From Roseiterribacter gracilis (lineage in GTDB: Bacteria; Pseudomonadota; Alphaproteobacteria; BOG-932; Roseiterribacteraceae): a stretch of DNA of 64,000 bases. A program made the translations under genes and the position numbers. Each line of letters starts with the position of its first letter. The stretch's first letter is position 1. The stretch spans positions 1,178,001 through 1,242,000 of the forward strand of contig BOPV01000001.1 in the NCBI GenBank assembly GCA_018332375.1. Direction: 5' to 3'. Positions 25,477 to 36,430 of this stretch are shown one piece after another. The notes under the pieces were generated by a model, which was not told the origin of the DNA, did no database searches, and saw only the letters and a list, made by a program, of their open reading frames with translations.

Positions 25477-26627
25477 CGAACCACGTTCGTTCGGTCGAGC
25501 AGTAGGCCACACCCGGCCGCGGCAAACCCGGCAACGGCAACGCCGGCGCCAGCAAACGACACGGCGTCCAGGCCGAGTCCTTTTTCGATCACAAAGCCGC
25601 CCAGCCACGCGCCCGCCGCGTTGCCGAGATTGAAGGCGGCGATGTTCAACGACGAGGCCAGGTTGGGTGCCTCGCGCGCTTTGTCGACCACGCGCGCTTG
25701 CAGCGCCGGCACCGTGATGAACGAGGCGACGCCCCACAAGAAGATCACGATCGCTGACGGAATTTTCGCGTGGCTGGCAAAGGCGAACACGACCAACACC
25801 ACCGCAAGCGCAACCAGCCCCATCAACAACGATTTCATCAGCGCGCGGTCGGCAAGCTTTCCGCCCAGCCAATTACCGAAGGTCAGGCCGACGCCGAACA
25901 GCAACAACAGCCACGTCACGTCTGACGGCGACCAGCCCGCTTGCTCGCGCAGGATCGGTGCGATGTAGGTAAAGACGGTGAAGACGCCGCCGAAGCCGAG
26001 CACGGTCGTCAGCAACGCCAGCAGCACCGCGGGGCGCGTCAGCACGCGTGCTTCTGCTGCCAGTCCGACACCGCGTTCCGTCGCGACATTGGGCACCAGC
26101 ACCAGGATCGCGACCAAGGCGATCACGCCAAGTCCAGTCACCGCCCAGAACGTCGCGCGCCAGTCGAACATCTGCCCCAGCGCCGTACCGGCTGGCACGC
26201 CGAGAATGTTGGCAAGTGCCAGACCGGTAAACATCAGCGCAATTGCGCTGGCTTGCTTGTTCGGCGGCACCAGTCGCGCCGCGACCACGGCGCCGACGCC
26301 GAAGAAACTGCCGTGGCAGAAGGACGTGACGATGCGTGCGATCAACAGCGCCGTATAGTTTGACGCAATCGCACACAGAAAATTGCCGAGAATGAACACG
26401 ACCATCAATGACGCGAGCAGCGTCTTGCGCGGCACCCGCCCCGTCGTTGCCGTCAGCAACGGCGCGCCGATCGCGACGCCCAGCGCATAGGCGCTGACCA
26501 AGGTGCCAGCCACCGGAATCGAAACGCCAAGATCGGCGGCGACTTCGGGTAGCAATCCCATGATGACGAATTCGGTCGTGCCGATGGCGAAAGCCGCGGC
26601 AGCCAAGGCAAGCAATGCAACAGGCAT
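25473..26627 (-). CDS. MFS transporter, DHA1 / arabinose-efflux-permease type
   Basis: A 384-residue protein with twelve hydrophobic helices. 'AIGTTEFVIMGLLPEVAADLGVSIPVAG' is characteristic of the AraJ/YdhP-type DHA1 drug and metabolite efflux group, and 'TATTGRVPRKTLL' is the loop 2-3 motif. Members export purines, sugars or amino acids. It follows the EamA transporter gene by 1 bp in the same direction, so the two are co-transcribed. Substrate not predictable. Confidence 0.9.
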   Translation of the reverse strand: MPVALLALAAAAFAIGTTEFVIMGLLPEVAADLGVSIPVAGTLVSAYALGVAIGAPLLTATTGRVPRKTLLASLMVVFILGNFLCAIASNYTALLIARIVTSFCHGSFFGVGAVVAARLVPPNKQASAIALMFTGLALANILGVPAGTALGQMFDWRATFWAVTGLGVIALVAILVLVPNVATERGVGLAAEARVLTRPAVLLALLTTVLGFGGVFTVFTYIAPILREQAGWSPSDVTWLLLLFGVGLTFGNWLGGKLADRALMKSLLMGLVALAVVLVVFAFASHAKIPSAIVIFLWGVASFITVPALQARVVDKAREAPNLASSLNIAAFNLGNAAGAWLGGFVIEKGLGLDAVSFAGAGVAVAGFAAAGCGLLLDRTNVVR

Positions 26628-26628
26628 G

Positions 26629-27558
26629 TCAGTCGGGATCCTGTACTGGGACCGGTGTTTTGCTTTTTGTGGTGGTCAACAACACGCCACCGAGCACCAG
26701 CACCGCGCCGAAAATCTGTAGCAGACTCATCTTTTCTTCGAGGCCGGTGACGCTGATCAGCAAGGTCGAGACCGGACCGAGTCCCCCCAGCAGCGCGACT
26801 TTGGTAGCACCTAGCCGTCGCAACGCCTCGCCCATCGCGAAGGTCGGCAACACAGTACTGCCGATCCCAAGGGCGATTACGATGCCGTATGTATGCCACG
26901 ACAGATCCAGCGCCGACCAATCGCGCAGCACCGGAAACTGGCCGACGCACAACACGGTCGCCGAACACATCGCAATCGCGGTGAAGCGCAGCGAACCGTA
27001 GCGGCGCGTGAAGTTGGTGCTGAAAATCAGGTAGACGCTGAACAGAAGCGCACTGCCAAAGATCAGACCGGCACCGGTGAGAAGATCCTTGTTGCCGGCG
27101 GTAAAGCCCGAAGACACGACGCAGCCCACACCGATATAGGTGACGATCAGCGCTGCGACTTCGCGCTTGCTCGGCCGCGTTCCAAAGATCGCAAGCGACA
27201 GCAACACGACGATCGTCGGATAGGTGAAGAGAATCAGCCGCCCGATGCCGGCCGACACATATTCCAGTCCTGCGAAATCGAAGAAGCTGGCGCCATAGTA
27301 ACCGATGATGCCGAGCAGCACGGCGCTGCCAAAGCCGCGCGCATCCATCTTCTCGCCCGGCGCACGCAACGCGACCAGCAGAAACACCGGTCCCGAGACA
27401 GCCATACGCAATGCGAGCAACGTCACCGCATCCTGCACTTCGACATAGGCGAGCTTGACCAGGATCGTCTTCATCGAAAAGGCGAGCACGCCGACGATCG
27501 CCAGCGCGATGCCGATCGCGGCGTCGCGTTTGTTCGTCGTGTCGGCGCGGAGCTGCAT
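26629..27558 (-). CDS. EamA/DMT-family transporter
   Basis: A 309-residue protein with about ten hydrophobic helices in two homologous EamA halves (about 15-140 and 160-295). Second-half features are 'GIGSTVLPTFAMGEALRRLGA' and 'EEKMSLLQIFGAVLVLGGVLL'. DMT proteins mostly export amino acids or other metabolites. ATG 27558. It is the third of four leftward transporter/enzyme genes (30277 to 25473), 63 bp from the SLAC1-like gene and 1 bp from the MFS gene. Confidence 0.9.
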   Translation of the reverse strand: MQLRADTTNKRDAAIGIALAIVGVLAFSMKTILVKLAYVEVQDAVTLLALRMAVSGPVFLLVALRAPGEKMDARGFGSAVLLGIIGYYGASFFDFAGLEYVSAGIGRLILFTYPTIVVLLSLAIFGTRPSKREVAALIVTYIGVGCVVSSGFTAGNKDLLTGAGLIFGSALLFSVYLIFSTNFTRRYGSLRFTAIAMCSATVLCVGQFPVLRDWSALDLSWHTYGIVIALGIGSTVLPTFAMGEALRRLGATKVALLGGLGPVSTLLISVTGLEEKMSLLQIFGAVLVLGGVLLTTTKSKTPVPVQDPD

Positions 27559-27621
27559 GGCGTCGAACCTACGGCGCCGCGGCGCGCTGTCGACCCTGCG
27601 TCACCGGATAGCGCCCATGCG

Positions 27622-28575
27622 TCAGCGTGGCAGCAAGGGCGGCGGCAAGGCGCGACCTGCCAACAGCAGTCGCACCGAATTCAACACCAGAAGAAGAATG
27701 CTCACATTGGCGAGGCCGAAGACGAGCGGCGCGATCCAGTCCCAACCGCCGGTGGCACCACGATCGGCAAAGCGCGCCGCATCGGCGCCAAGCGCGGAAA
27801 TACCGAACGAAAAGCCCCAGAACGCCATCGACACGCCACCCTCGGCAATCCAGCTCGACAGCCGCAACAGGAACAACGCCTGCAGCAGCGCGTAACCGAA
27901 CAGCAACAGCGCGACCGTGTCGGGAACGCCCGAGGTGAGCGAAAGATAGGCACCGCACGACACGGCGGGTGGTGCGAGCTGGATCCCCAAGGTCGGACGC
28001 AACGGCGGAATCATCGGTGCCGCGTTCAGCAGACGGTTGAGGATCACCGACTCCAGCGCCAACCAGGGCAGCACGCCCATCCCGAACAGGACGCAACCAA
28101 GATCGTGCCAGCCGAATGCGCCGGCACCGACGCCGCACGCGACCAGCGGCGAGCCAACCAACGGCAGATACAGCGCCGACGTCGTCGTGACGTTGTCGCG
28201 CCCGCCGCGCCACAGACCGCCGAACCGCCAGGCCGCAAACAGCAACGACGTCGGCGTGAAGGCCCAATACACGACTTTTGCCGCCATCATCTGATAGGGC
28301 ACGAGCACCGCTGCGATGAGCAGCGAGGCGGTGAAAATCAGCGCAACGAAACAACATTGCACCGGATGTTCGATCTCGGCCCAGGCCTCTTCGCGCGCGA
28401 CGATCCATTTGCGCGCGTACAGAACCAGCAACAGCAACCAGACGACAAACGCGACGCCGCAAATCGCTTCGGCGATGAGCGGTGGCAGATGCCAGACGCG
28501 CGCAGCAACGCGCCAGCCGAGCCCCAGTGCGGCGAGACCGATGACGGCACCGAAGAACGACGCAGGAATGAACAT
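27622..28575 (-). CDS. SLAC1/TehA-family (TDT) anion channel or transporter
   Basis: A 317-residue protein with ten hydrophobic helices. The pattern fits the tellurite-resistance/dicarboxylate transporter family: 'FIPASFFGAVIGLAALGLGWR' at the N-terminus and 'LRPTLGIQLAPPAVSCGAYL' in the middle. TehA-type proteins conduct small anions or expel dicarboxylates. It begins 4 bp after the acyl-CoA synthetase stop, so the two share an operon. A longer overlapping frame (27569-28462) has no family features and is a shadow. Confidence 0.88.
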   Translation of the reverse strand: MFIPASFFGAVIGLAALGLGWRVAARVWHLPPLIAEAICGVAFVVWLLLLVLYARKWIVAREEAWAEIEHPVQCCFVALIFTASLLIAAVLVPYQMMAAKVVYWAFTPTSLLFAAWRFGGLWRGGRDNVTTTSALYLPLVGSPLVACGVGAGAFGWHDLGCVLFGMGVLPWLALESVILNRLLNAAPMIPPLRPTLGIQLAPPAVSCGAYLSLTSGVPDTVALLLFGYALLQALFLLRLSSWIAEGGVSMAFWGFSFGISALGADAARFADRGATGGWDWIAPLVFGLANVSILLLVLNSVRLLLAGRALPPPLLPR

Positions 28576-28579
28576 CGCG

Positions 28580-30277
<1,698 letters not shown>

Positions 30278-30413
30278 TCCCGAATCCTTGTGTGATTGCT
30301 GGCCGATCCTGCCGCAGAAAAGCCATCGGTATGAAGGACGTTGTTACGCGTCAGGATCTTGAGAATCCTTAGGCCCGAGCGCAGGTTGTTCGGTACTCGT
30401 TCGTGGAGGAAGT

Positions 30414-30926
30414 ATGATCCGCCGCATTCTTTTCGCCGTCGCCGTGACCGCCGCAATTGGCGCCGCGATCGGCGTCACCGCAGCGCCCACACCGGCGTCT
30501 GCGCGTACCCACGTCTCCGTCGGTATCGGCTTTGGTGGTCCAGGCTGGTACGGCGGTTGGCGTCCGTATCGCCATTATTGGGGCGGTCCGAGTGTCGCGA
30601 TCGGGCTGCCGCTCTATTATGCGCCGCCGGTCTATTACGGCCCGCCGCCCGCATATTATGCGCCCCCGCCGGCGTATTACGCGCCGCCCGCCTACGGCCC
30701 CGCTGGTCCTTACGCGCCGCAGCCGGTTGCGCAGGTGCTGGAAACGGTGCCGACCGGCACCGCCGCAAATATCGCCGGCCAGGTCACGACGCCGACTCGC
30801 ACTTGGCAGAACGGCCAGACCTGGTGCCGCGAATACACGACCAACGCGCGCATCGAAGGCCGTCAGCAGGTGATGGTCGGCACTGCCTGCCGCGATCCGG
30901 GCGGCGCCTGGCGCATCGCTTCGTAA
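30414..30926 (+). CDS. Exported Pro/Tyr-rich protein with 17-kDa surface-antigen-like C-terminus
   Basis: A 170-residue protein with a signal peptide (1-29, ends 'TPASA|R'). Residues 30-60 are Gly/Trp/Tyr-rich and 65-105 contain repeated 'YYAPP' and 'YYGPP' motifs. The C-terminal 45 residues ('WCREYTTNARIEGRQQ..GTACRDPGGAWRI') match the RT0821/Lpp0805-type surface-antigen domain, with two Cys that may form a disulphide. It is probably an envelope protein. ATG 30414 follows GGAGGAAGT. A strong terminator follows, so it is monocistronic. Function unknown. Confidence 0.85.
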   Translation: MIRRILFAVAVTAAIGAAIGVTAAPTPASARTHVSVGIGFGGPGWYGGWRPYRHYWGGPSVAIGLPLYYAPPVYYGPPPAYYAPPPAYYAPPAYGPAGPYAPQPVAQVLETVPTGTAANIAGQVTTPTRTWQNGQTWCREYTTNARIEGRQQVMVGTACRDPGGAWRIAS

Positions 30927-30947
30927 GCGACGCACACACCGACGACA

Positions 30948-30977
30948 AAGGCGCTGCCTCCGGGCAGCGCCTTTTTT
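30948..30977 (+). terminator. Rho-independent terminator of surface-antigen-like gene
   Basis: An eleven-pair stem AAGGCGCTGCC / GGCAGCGCCTT with a TCCG loop is followed by TTTTTT. It lies 22 bp after the stop at 30926. Confidence 0.94.
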
Positions 30978-31083
30978 CATGGCCCTTTGTACAGATCCGC
31001 GCTGCGCGCGCGGGGCGGACAGAAACATAGCGCGCAGACGTCGCGGTTGCGTTTGCCGGCAGACGGGCCAGATAACCCTCCTC

Positions 31084-31767
31084 ATGCGGAGACGGACCTT
31101 CCTCATCGCCGTGGGCGCAACCATCGTTGCGCCGCGCTGGGCTGACGCTGCGCCGCTGCCTGAGCGACGGCTGCGCCTCATCCACGGCGACACCAACGAG
31201 ACGATCGACGCGGTGTTTCGCAATAGCGACGGCGCGGTCAACGACGAAGCACTGGCTGCTTTGTCGGAATTTCTGCGCGACCGGCATGTCGAAGAGATCA
31301 AAAGCTACGAGCCGGCGGTGCTCGACATTTTGTGGGAGTCGCTCGGCAAGGTCGATCGCGACCGTGCCACAGTGTTGTCGGGCTATCGCACCTTCGAGAC
31401 CAACGAGAAGCTACGCCGCACCAGCAAGATCGGCGTCGCCGAAGGAAGCCAGCACATCTATGGCCGCGCCATCGATATCTATGTCGACGGCAAGATCGCC
31501 AATGTCGCGAAAGCAGCGCGCGCGATGAAGCGCGGCGGCGTCGGTTGGTATCCGCAAAACAAGTTCGTGCATCTCGATTGCGGACCGGTGCGCGAATGGA
31601 CCACCGGCGGCGTGCTGCCTGCCAGCGCCGGCTTCAAGAATCTGCTGGCACCGGGCGTCACCCAGTTCAAAGGTCCGTTCGGCAAACAACAGCGCATCGA
31701 CCTCGGCCACGCGCTGGCCAAGGCACAGTACCAGCAGCGTATGCGCGGTATCTTTTTCCCCAAGTGA
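31084..31767 (+). CDS. YcbK/DUF882-type M15 peptidase, Tat-exported
   Basis: A 227-residue protein with a Tat-like leader ('[17 protein letters not shown]'). The M15A peptidase core shows '[14 protein letters not shown]', '[14 protein letters not shown]' (zinc His and Asp) and '[10 protein letters not shown]' (second His). The family includes the murein endopeptidase MepK of E. coli, so it likely cuts peptidoglycan cross-links in the periplasm. The ATG at 31084 fits the leader; the frame opens earlier without a signal sequence. It overlaps the aldo/keto reductase gene by 4 nt (GTGA). Confidence 0.9.
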   Translation: MRRRTFLIAVGATIVAPRWADAAPLPERRLRLIHGDTNETIDAVFRNSDGAVNDEALAALSEFLRDRHVEEIKSYEPAVLDILWESLGKVDRDRATVLSGYRTFETNEKLRRTSKIGVAEGSQHIYGRAIDIYVDGKIANVAKAARAMKRGGVGWYPQNKFVHLDCGPVREWTTGGVLPASAGFKNLLAPGVTQFKGPFGKQQRIDLGHALAKAQYQQRMRGIFFPK

Positions 31768-32606
31768 AACCGGTCCCCACCATCTCGCTCCCCGACGGAA
31801 CGCACATTCCGGCGCTGGGCCAAGGGACGTGGAAGATGGGCGAACGCGCCGCCGACCGTGCGCGCGAAGTCGCCGCCTTGCAGCACGGTATCGATCTCGG
31901 CCTGACCTTGATCGACACGGCCGAGATGTACGGCGAAGGCGGTGCCGAAAAGATCGTCGGCGAAGCGATCCGCGGTCAACGCGACAAGATCTTTCTGGTT
32001 TCCAAAGTCTATCCGCACAACGCCAGCAAAAGCGGCGTCGTCGCCGCGTGCGAACGCAGCCTGCAGCGGTTGGGCGTCGAGCAGATCGATCTCTATCTGC
32101 TGCATTGGCGCGGCGCGCCCAAACTTGCTGACACGCTGGCTGGCTTCGAAACGCTGCGCGACCAAGGCAAGATTGCGCGCTGGGGCGTCTCGAATTTCGA
32201 TCTCGACGATATGGAAGAGCTGGCTGCGCTGCCGGGCGGCGATGCGTGCGCGACCAACCAGGTGCTCTACAATCTATCCCGGCGCGGCATCGAATTCGAT
32301 CTGCTGCCCTGGTGCGCGCAACGCCGCATCCCGACCATGGCCTATTCGCCGATCGATCAAGGCGCGCTGGCGAAAAGCCGCAAGCTGCAAGCACTCGCCA
32401 AAGAACGCGGCGCGACGCCGTCGCAGATCGCATTGGCGTGGTTGGCAGCGCAGCCGCACGTCATCTCGATTCCGAAAGCAGTCGAGCGCGCCCATATCGA
32501 CGACAACCGTCGCGCGCTGGAGATCAAACTGACAAGCGACGAGCTGGCTGCGCTCGACGGCGAATTTCCGCCGCCGAAGCGCAAGTCGCCGCTGGCGATG
32601 ATCTGA
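31764..32606 (+). CDS. Aldo/keto reductase
   Basis: A 280-residue protein with the AKR (beta/alpha)8 fold and catalytic tetrad D51 ('[11 protein letters not shown]'), Y56, K81 ('LVSKVYP') and H114 ('LLHWRG'). It also has 'WGVSNFDL' and the NADPH-binding '[12 protein letters not shown]' near the end. It should reduce aldehydes or ketones with NADPH in the cytosol. The start is GTG at 31764, overlapping the M15 peptidase stop. The pairing with a cell-wall hydrolase has no obvious metabolic logic. It converges on the lipoprotein gene with no gap. Confidence 0.92.
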   Translation: MKPVPTISLPDGTHIPALGQGTWKMGERAADRAREVAALQHGIDLGLTLIDTAEMYGEGGAEKIVGEAIRGQRDKIFLVSKVYPHNASKSGVVAACERSLQRLGVEQIDLYLLHWRGAPKLADTLAGFETLRDQGKIARWGVSNFDLDDMEELAALPGGDACATNQVLYNLSRRGIEFDLLPWCAQRRIPTMAYSPIDQGALAKSRKLQALAKERGATPSQIALAWLAAQPHVISIPKAVERAHIDDNRRALEIKLTSDELAALDGEFPPPKRKSPLAMI

Positions 32607-33059
32607 CTAGAAACGGACCTGAACGATCTGCGCGTAGAGCTGTTGCGTCAGCACGCGGATCGCTTCGGTGATTGCAACCGGCTCGGCACTGACCGCGGTT
32701 CCAGCCGCCGTCACCATGCGACGGCCGCGTTCGGTCAGCACGACTTCGACGCGCACGCCATTGTCAGCCGGCGTGAAGTTCCAGGTCGCGACCTGGTCGC
32801 CATACGCTTCTTTTCCCGGCGGCGTGAACGTGATGCCGTACGTCGTCGGACCCTTCATCCGTTCGGCGACGAACGGACCGGCCTGCGCCTCGGTCATGCC
32901 CGGCGGCGCGTTGAGCAACGCCACCTGCACGTTCGGCTGCGGATAGAACGCGTCATAGGTGCGCGTCGTAATGCCGGTCGGCTGGTTGGGTGCGCTGCCG
33001 AGTTGGAGGCTGCAACCCGCAAGCATCAGGACAGAAGCGGCGATCAGAACCGTACGCAT
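32607..33059 (-). CDS. Lipoprotein, unknown function
   Basis: A 150-residue protein with lipobox 'LMLAGC16' after a short hydrophobic N-terminus, so lipid-anchored in the envelope. The mature part has no recognised domain; it contains 'ATWNFTPADNGVRVEVVLTERGRR', a beta-rich stretch. It is monocistronic and converges on the aldo/keto reductase gene. An ATG at 33059 opens the frame. Function unknown. Confidence 0.82.
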   Translation of the reverse strand: MRTVLIAASVLMLAGCSLQLGSAPNQPTGITTRTYDAFYPQPNVQVALLNAPPGMTEAQAGPFVAERMKGPTTYGITFTPPGKEAYGDQVATWNFTPADNGVRVEVVLTERGRRMVTAAGTAVSAEPVAITEAIRVLTQQLYAQIVQVRF

Positions 33060-33101
33060 GAAAGACTCCGCGAAAACACCGGAGCCCTCCTAGCACGCGA
33101 T

Positions 33102-34103
33102 TCAGCCGGGCGCGACCTCGACCACCAGCTTGCCGAAATTCCCGCCTGCCATCAGCCGCTCCAGCGCGGCGGGTGCGGCGTCGAGGCCGGTCACGCGTTC
33201 TTCTTTGAAATATAGCCGGCCCGTCTGGATCCATTCGGCGCCGACGCGGCGCCAAGTCGGCAGCAGGTCGGCATGATCGTAGACGACCAGGCCTTTCATC
33301 GTTGCACGCTTGCCGATGATCGGGCCCAGCGCCGGACCCGGCAACGGCGTCGCCGACACATATTGCTGCATCATCCCGCACAGCACGATGCGCGCACCAA
33401 GTGCCAGCCGCAGCAACACGCCTTCCAGAATCGTGCCGCCGACATTGTCGAAATAGGCATCGATCCCATCGGGACAGGCAGCGGCCAGCGCGTCACGCCA
33501 ATTGGCTTGTTTATAGTCGACGCATGCATCGAACCCGAACCTGTCGCGCACATAGGCGCATTTCTCCGCCGAGCCAGCGATGCCGACGACGCGCGCGCCC
33601 ATATTCTTTGCGATCTGTCCCGCCGCCGATCCGACGGCGCCGCTCGCCGCCGACACGACAAAAGTCTGCCCCGGCAGCGGTTGTGCCAAACGCACCGTGC
33701 CCGCCCACGCGGTCAGTCCGGGCATGCCCAACACGCCGAGATAGGCCGACGCCGGTACACCGTCCGGCAGCGACGGCAATTTGTCGGCCGTCGTAGCGCG
33801 CGCATAGCGACGCCAGCCGCTGCGCGTCAGAACCAGATCGCCGGTTGTGAAGTCAGGATGCAGTGACTCGACGACGCGCGCGATCGTTTCGCCCGGCATC
33901 ACGTCGCCGGCACCGACGCCGCCCGACAGATGCTTGCCCTTGATCGCCGTGCCCATATACGGGTCGAGCGATAGATACAGCGTTTCGACCAGCATCTCGC
34001 CATCGCCAAGCGACGGCATGTCGGCGTTGCGCAGCTCGAAGTCCGCCGCGATGGGGCGCGTTTCGGGCTGACGCAGCAGCACGACTTCCTGGTTCTGTTT
34101 CAT
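33102..34103 (-). CDS. NADP-dependent MDR oxidoreductase, CurA/PTGR1-like
   Basis: A 333-residue zinc-free medium-chain dehydrogenase. N-terminal GroES-like part ('MLVETLYLSLDPYMGTAIKG'), then a Rossmann domain 'FVVSAASGAVGSAAGQIAKNMGARVVGIAGSAEKC' with 'YFDNVGGTILEGVL'. These are signatures of the leukotriene B4 12-hydroxydehydrogenase / curcumin reductase group, which reduces alpha,beta-unsaturated carbonyls with NADPH. ATG 34103 overlaps the stop of the upstream MDR gene (ATGA), so the two are coupled. Substrate unknown. Confidence 0.92.
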   Translation of the reverse strand: MKQNQEVVLLRQPETRPIAADFELRNADMPSLGDGEMLVETLYLSLDPYMGTAIKGKHLSGGVGAGDVMPGETIARVVESLHPDFTTGDLVLTRSGWRRYARATTADKLPSLPDGVPASAYLGVLGMPGLTAWAGTVRLAQPLPGQTFVVSAASGAVGSAAGQIAKNMGARVVGIAGSAEKCAYVRDRFGFDACVDYKQANWRDALAAACPDGIDAYFDNVGGTILEGVLLRLALGARIVLCGMMQQYVSATPLPGPALGPIIGKRATMKGLVVYDHADLLPTWRRVGAEWIQTGRLYFKEERVTGLDAAPAALERLMAGGNFGKLVVEVAPG

Positions 34104-35101
34104 AGCTCCACCCAGACTTTCCCAACCGATTTGCCCGACCGCAAATGTTCGACGGCAGCGGGCACGGACTCGATGCCCTTGAATAACGTCGAGTCCAATT
34201 TCACCTGCAACGCACCGTCGCGATAGAGCGCGAAGATCTGCCCCCGGGCCGCCGGCGCGAATTCGCGGAACAGCGCATTCTGGAACGCGCGCACCGACGC
34301 GGCCTTCCAGTAGAGCCGATGATAGATGCGCGACTGGGTGACTTGCTCGGGCGCCTTGTGCATGTCGGCGGCATAGCCCGACACGACGACGCGCCCGTGC
34401 GGCGCCAACGCATCGACGAAGGCGTCGAACACCGCGCCGCCGACCGTGTCGAATCCAATATTGATCCCGTCGGGTGCCAGCCGCGCAAGCGCGTCCGGCA
34501 GCTGCTCGTTGGCGCGGTCGATCACCGCGTCGCAACCGAGCGTGCGCACGAAGCGCGCTTTCTCGTCGCCCGACACGAGGCCGATGACACGACAGCCGGC
34601 GCGGCGCAGAAACTGCACCACGAATTGGCCAAGCCCACCGGCCGCAGCGGCCACCACTGCGACCTCGCCTGGTTTGGGCTCGGCAACGCGTTCGACCGCA
34701 AGCAAGGCCGAGACGGCGCTCGGCACCAGCGCGACATAGGTCGGATCGAGCGACGGCAATTTGATCGCGTCCGCCGCGTCGACGGTCAGGCACTCGCGAT
34801 AGCCGCCGCCAAGCTGCGCCGTTACGACCGCGTCACCGACCGCAACTGCGTGCACGTCGCGCCCGATTGCGATCACCTCGCCCACCGCTTCCAGCCCGAG
34901 ATCCAGCGGCGGCACCAAGGTTCGATACGGCACTTCGTTGCGGCAGATCCCGTGGTCGAACAGGCCGTTGACGCCGAGATAGCGGTTGCGCACGAGAAGC
35001 TGCTGCGGCCCGGGTGCAACGACGTCAAACGACACCAACCGCGCAGCGTCGGTAAATCCCTCGCCGAACGCGGGCAATGTCCATTTGCGGGCCGTTTCCA
35101 T
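34100..35101 (-). CDS. MDR quinone oxidoreductase, ZADH2/PTGR3-like
   Basis: A 333-residue medium-chain dehydrogenase. 'NRYLGVNGLFDHGICRNEVPYRTLVPPLDLGLEAVGEV' resembles the ZADH2 (PTGR3) group. The Rossmann motif is 'VAVVAAAAGGLGQFVVQFLRRAGCRVIGLVSGDEKA' and the catalytic zinc ligands are absent. It likely reduces enones or quinones with NADPH. It is the first gene of a two-MDR operon, divergent from the DUF442 phosphatase-like gene at 35236. Confidence 0.91.
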   Translation of the reverse strand: METARKWTLPAFGEGFTDAARLVSFDVVAPGPQQLLVRNRYLGVNGLFDHGICRNEVPYRTLVPPLDLGLEAVGEVIAIGRDVHAVAVGDAVVTAQLGGGYRECLTVDAADAIKLPSLDPTYVALVPSAVSALLAVERVAEPKPGEVAVVAAAAGGLGQFVVQFLRRAGCRVIGLVSGDEKARFVRTLGCDAVIDRANEQLPDALARLAPDGINIGFDTVGGAVFDAFVDALAPHGRVVVSGYAADMHKAPEQVTQSRIYHRLYWKAASVRAFQNALFREFAPAARGQIFALYRDGALQVKLDSTLFKGIESVPAAVEHLRSGKSVGKVWVEL

Positions 35102-35235
35102 CGCGCCACACTGGCGAGACGAAGCGGCGCTTGGCAGCGTTATCTCGGACCACGGTCATGCCGTGGGCGCGCCTGCCTGGATTTGGCCTGCGCTTTCTGG
35201 GATAGAAGCACTCTCTGCATGGCTGGAGTTGCGCG

Positions 35236-35664
35236 ATGAAGCTGCACAAACTGGACGACAAGCTTTCGGTGGCCGCGCAGATCGCGCCCGGCGACGCACG
35301 CGCAATTGCGCAAGGCGGCGCGCGCACCCTGATCAACAACCGGCCCGACAATGAAGAGCCGAACCAGTTTTCGCACGACGACGCGCGCACCGAAGCCGAA
35401 GCGGTCGGCCTGTCCTATCTCTACCAACCGGTGACGACGCCGACGATCGACCGCGCTGCCATCGATGCCTTCGCAGACTCCGTCGCGCAGTCGCCGGGCC
35501 CGGTCGTGGCGCATTGTCGCTCGGGCACGCGTTGCTACCTTCTATGGGCGGCGGGAAAAGTTCTGCGCAACGGCGCCGATCCCGAGACGCTGATTAGCGA
35601 AGCGACCGGACGCGGTTTCGACATCACGGCGCTGCGCGGCGTGCTGGAGCGTACAAAGAAGTAA
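35236..35664 (+). CDS. TIGR01244 / DUF442 phosphatase-like protein
   Basis: A 142-residue protein of the beta-lactamase-hydrolase-like (BLH/DUF442) family. The tyrosine-phosphatase-like loop is 'VAHCRSGTR' (C95 as nucleophile). 'LINNRPDNEEPNQ' near 33-45 is the other family signature. Relatives occur alone or fused to sulphide-oxidation or rhodanese-type enzymes, so it may be a phosphatase or sulphur transferase. ATG 35236 follows GGAG 8 nt upstream. It is monocistronic and divergent from the MDR pair. Confidence 0.85.
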   Translation: MKLHKLDDKLSVAAQIAPGDARAIAQGGARTLINNRPDNEEPNQFSHDDARTEAEAVGLSYLYQPVTTPTIDRAAIDAFADSVAQSPGPVVAHCRSGTRCYLLWAAGKVLRNGADPETLISEATGRGFDITALRGVLERTKK

Positions 35665-35773
35665 GGCACGCGCCTGCCAAGAGCACGTTTCGGCAAAGCG
35701 CGCACGTCCAGTCATTGTTCCGCCAAAGGCGGCGGCCTACCCGCATCGCAGTATATATGCATTGGAGGGATTG

Positions 35774-36427
35774 ATGCCGACCGCCACCCCGACACCGGGA
35801 AAGAAGCTCCTCACCCCCGCCGATCACGCGCTGGTCATGATCGACTTCCAGTCGCAGATGGCGTTCGCGACCAAATCGATCGACGCGGTTCTGTTGCGTT
35901 CGAACGCCGCGCTCGTCGCCAACGCAGCGCGCGCATTCAACGTGCCTGCGATCCTGACCACGGTCGCGGAGAAGAGCTTTTCGGGTCCGATGTTCGACGA
36001 AATACACCAGGCCTTCCCCGGGCAGGCGATGCTCGACCGCACCTCGATGAATACGTGGGAAGACAAGAACGTCATTGCCGACGTGAACCGGATCGGCAAA
36101 GCACGCCTGGTCTTTTGCGGCTTGTGGACGTCGGTCTGCATCGTCGGGCCGACCTTGTCGGCGCTCGACCAGGGATTCGAGGTTTATGTCATCGCCGACG
36201 CGTGCGGCGACGTTTCGACCGAAGCGCACGAACGCGCCATGGAGCGCATGATCCAGGCCGGCGTGCGCCCGATGACGTCGCTGCAATATCTGCTCGAACT
36301 GCAACGCGACTGGGCCCGCACCGAGACATACGATGCGACCACCGGCGTTGCGAAGCTTTACGGCGGCGCTTACGGACTCGGCATCATCTACGCCAAGACG
36401 ATGTTCGGCGCGTCCGAAAGTCATTGA
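35774..36427 (+). CDS. Isochorismatase-family cysteine hydrolase, YcaC-like
   Basis: A 217-residue protein of the isochorismatase-like hydrolase fold with D24 ('MIDFQ') and nucleophile C122 ('GLWTSVCIVGP'). 'VIADACGDVSTEAHERAMERMIQAG' is typical of the YcaC group. Its members hydrolyse an unidentified amide or related substrate. ATG 35774 follows GGAGGG 6 nt upstream. The next gene starts 3 bp after its stop, so it is co-transcribed with the YtcJ-like amidohydrolase; this pairing recurs in proteobacteria. Confidence 0.9.
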   Translation: MPTATPTPGKKLLTPADHALVMIDFQSQMAFATKSIDAVLLRSNAALVANAARAFNVPAILTTVAEKSFSGPMFDEIHQAFPGQAMLDRTSMNTWEDKNVIADVNRIGKARLVFCGLWTSVCIVGPTLSALDQGFEVYVIADACGDVSTEAHERAMERMIQAGVRPMTSLQYLLELQRDWARTETYDATTGVAKLYGGAYGLGIIYAKTMFGASESH

Positions 36428-36430
36428 GGC

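Noticed and set aside
27569..28462. 297-residue minus strand frame overlapping the SLAC1-like gene
   Set aside because: Same strand but another frame; the 27622-28575 frame has the ten-helix TehA/SLAC1 pattern, this one is Arg-rich without features.
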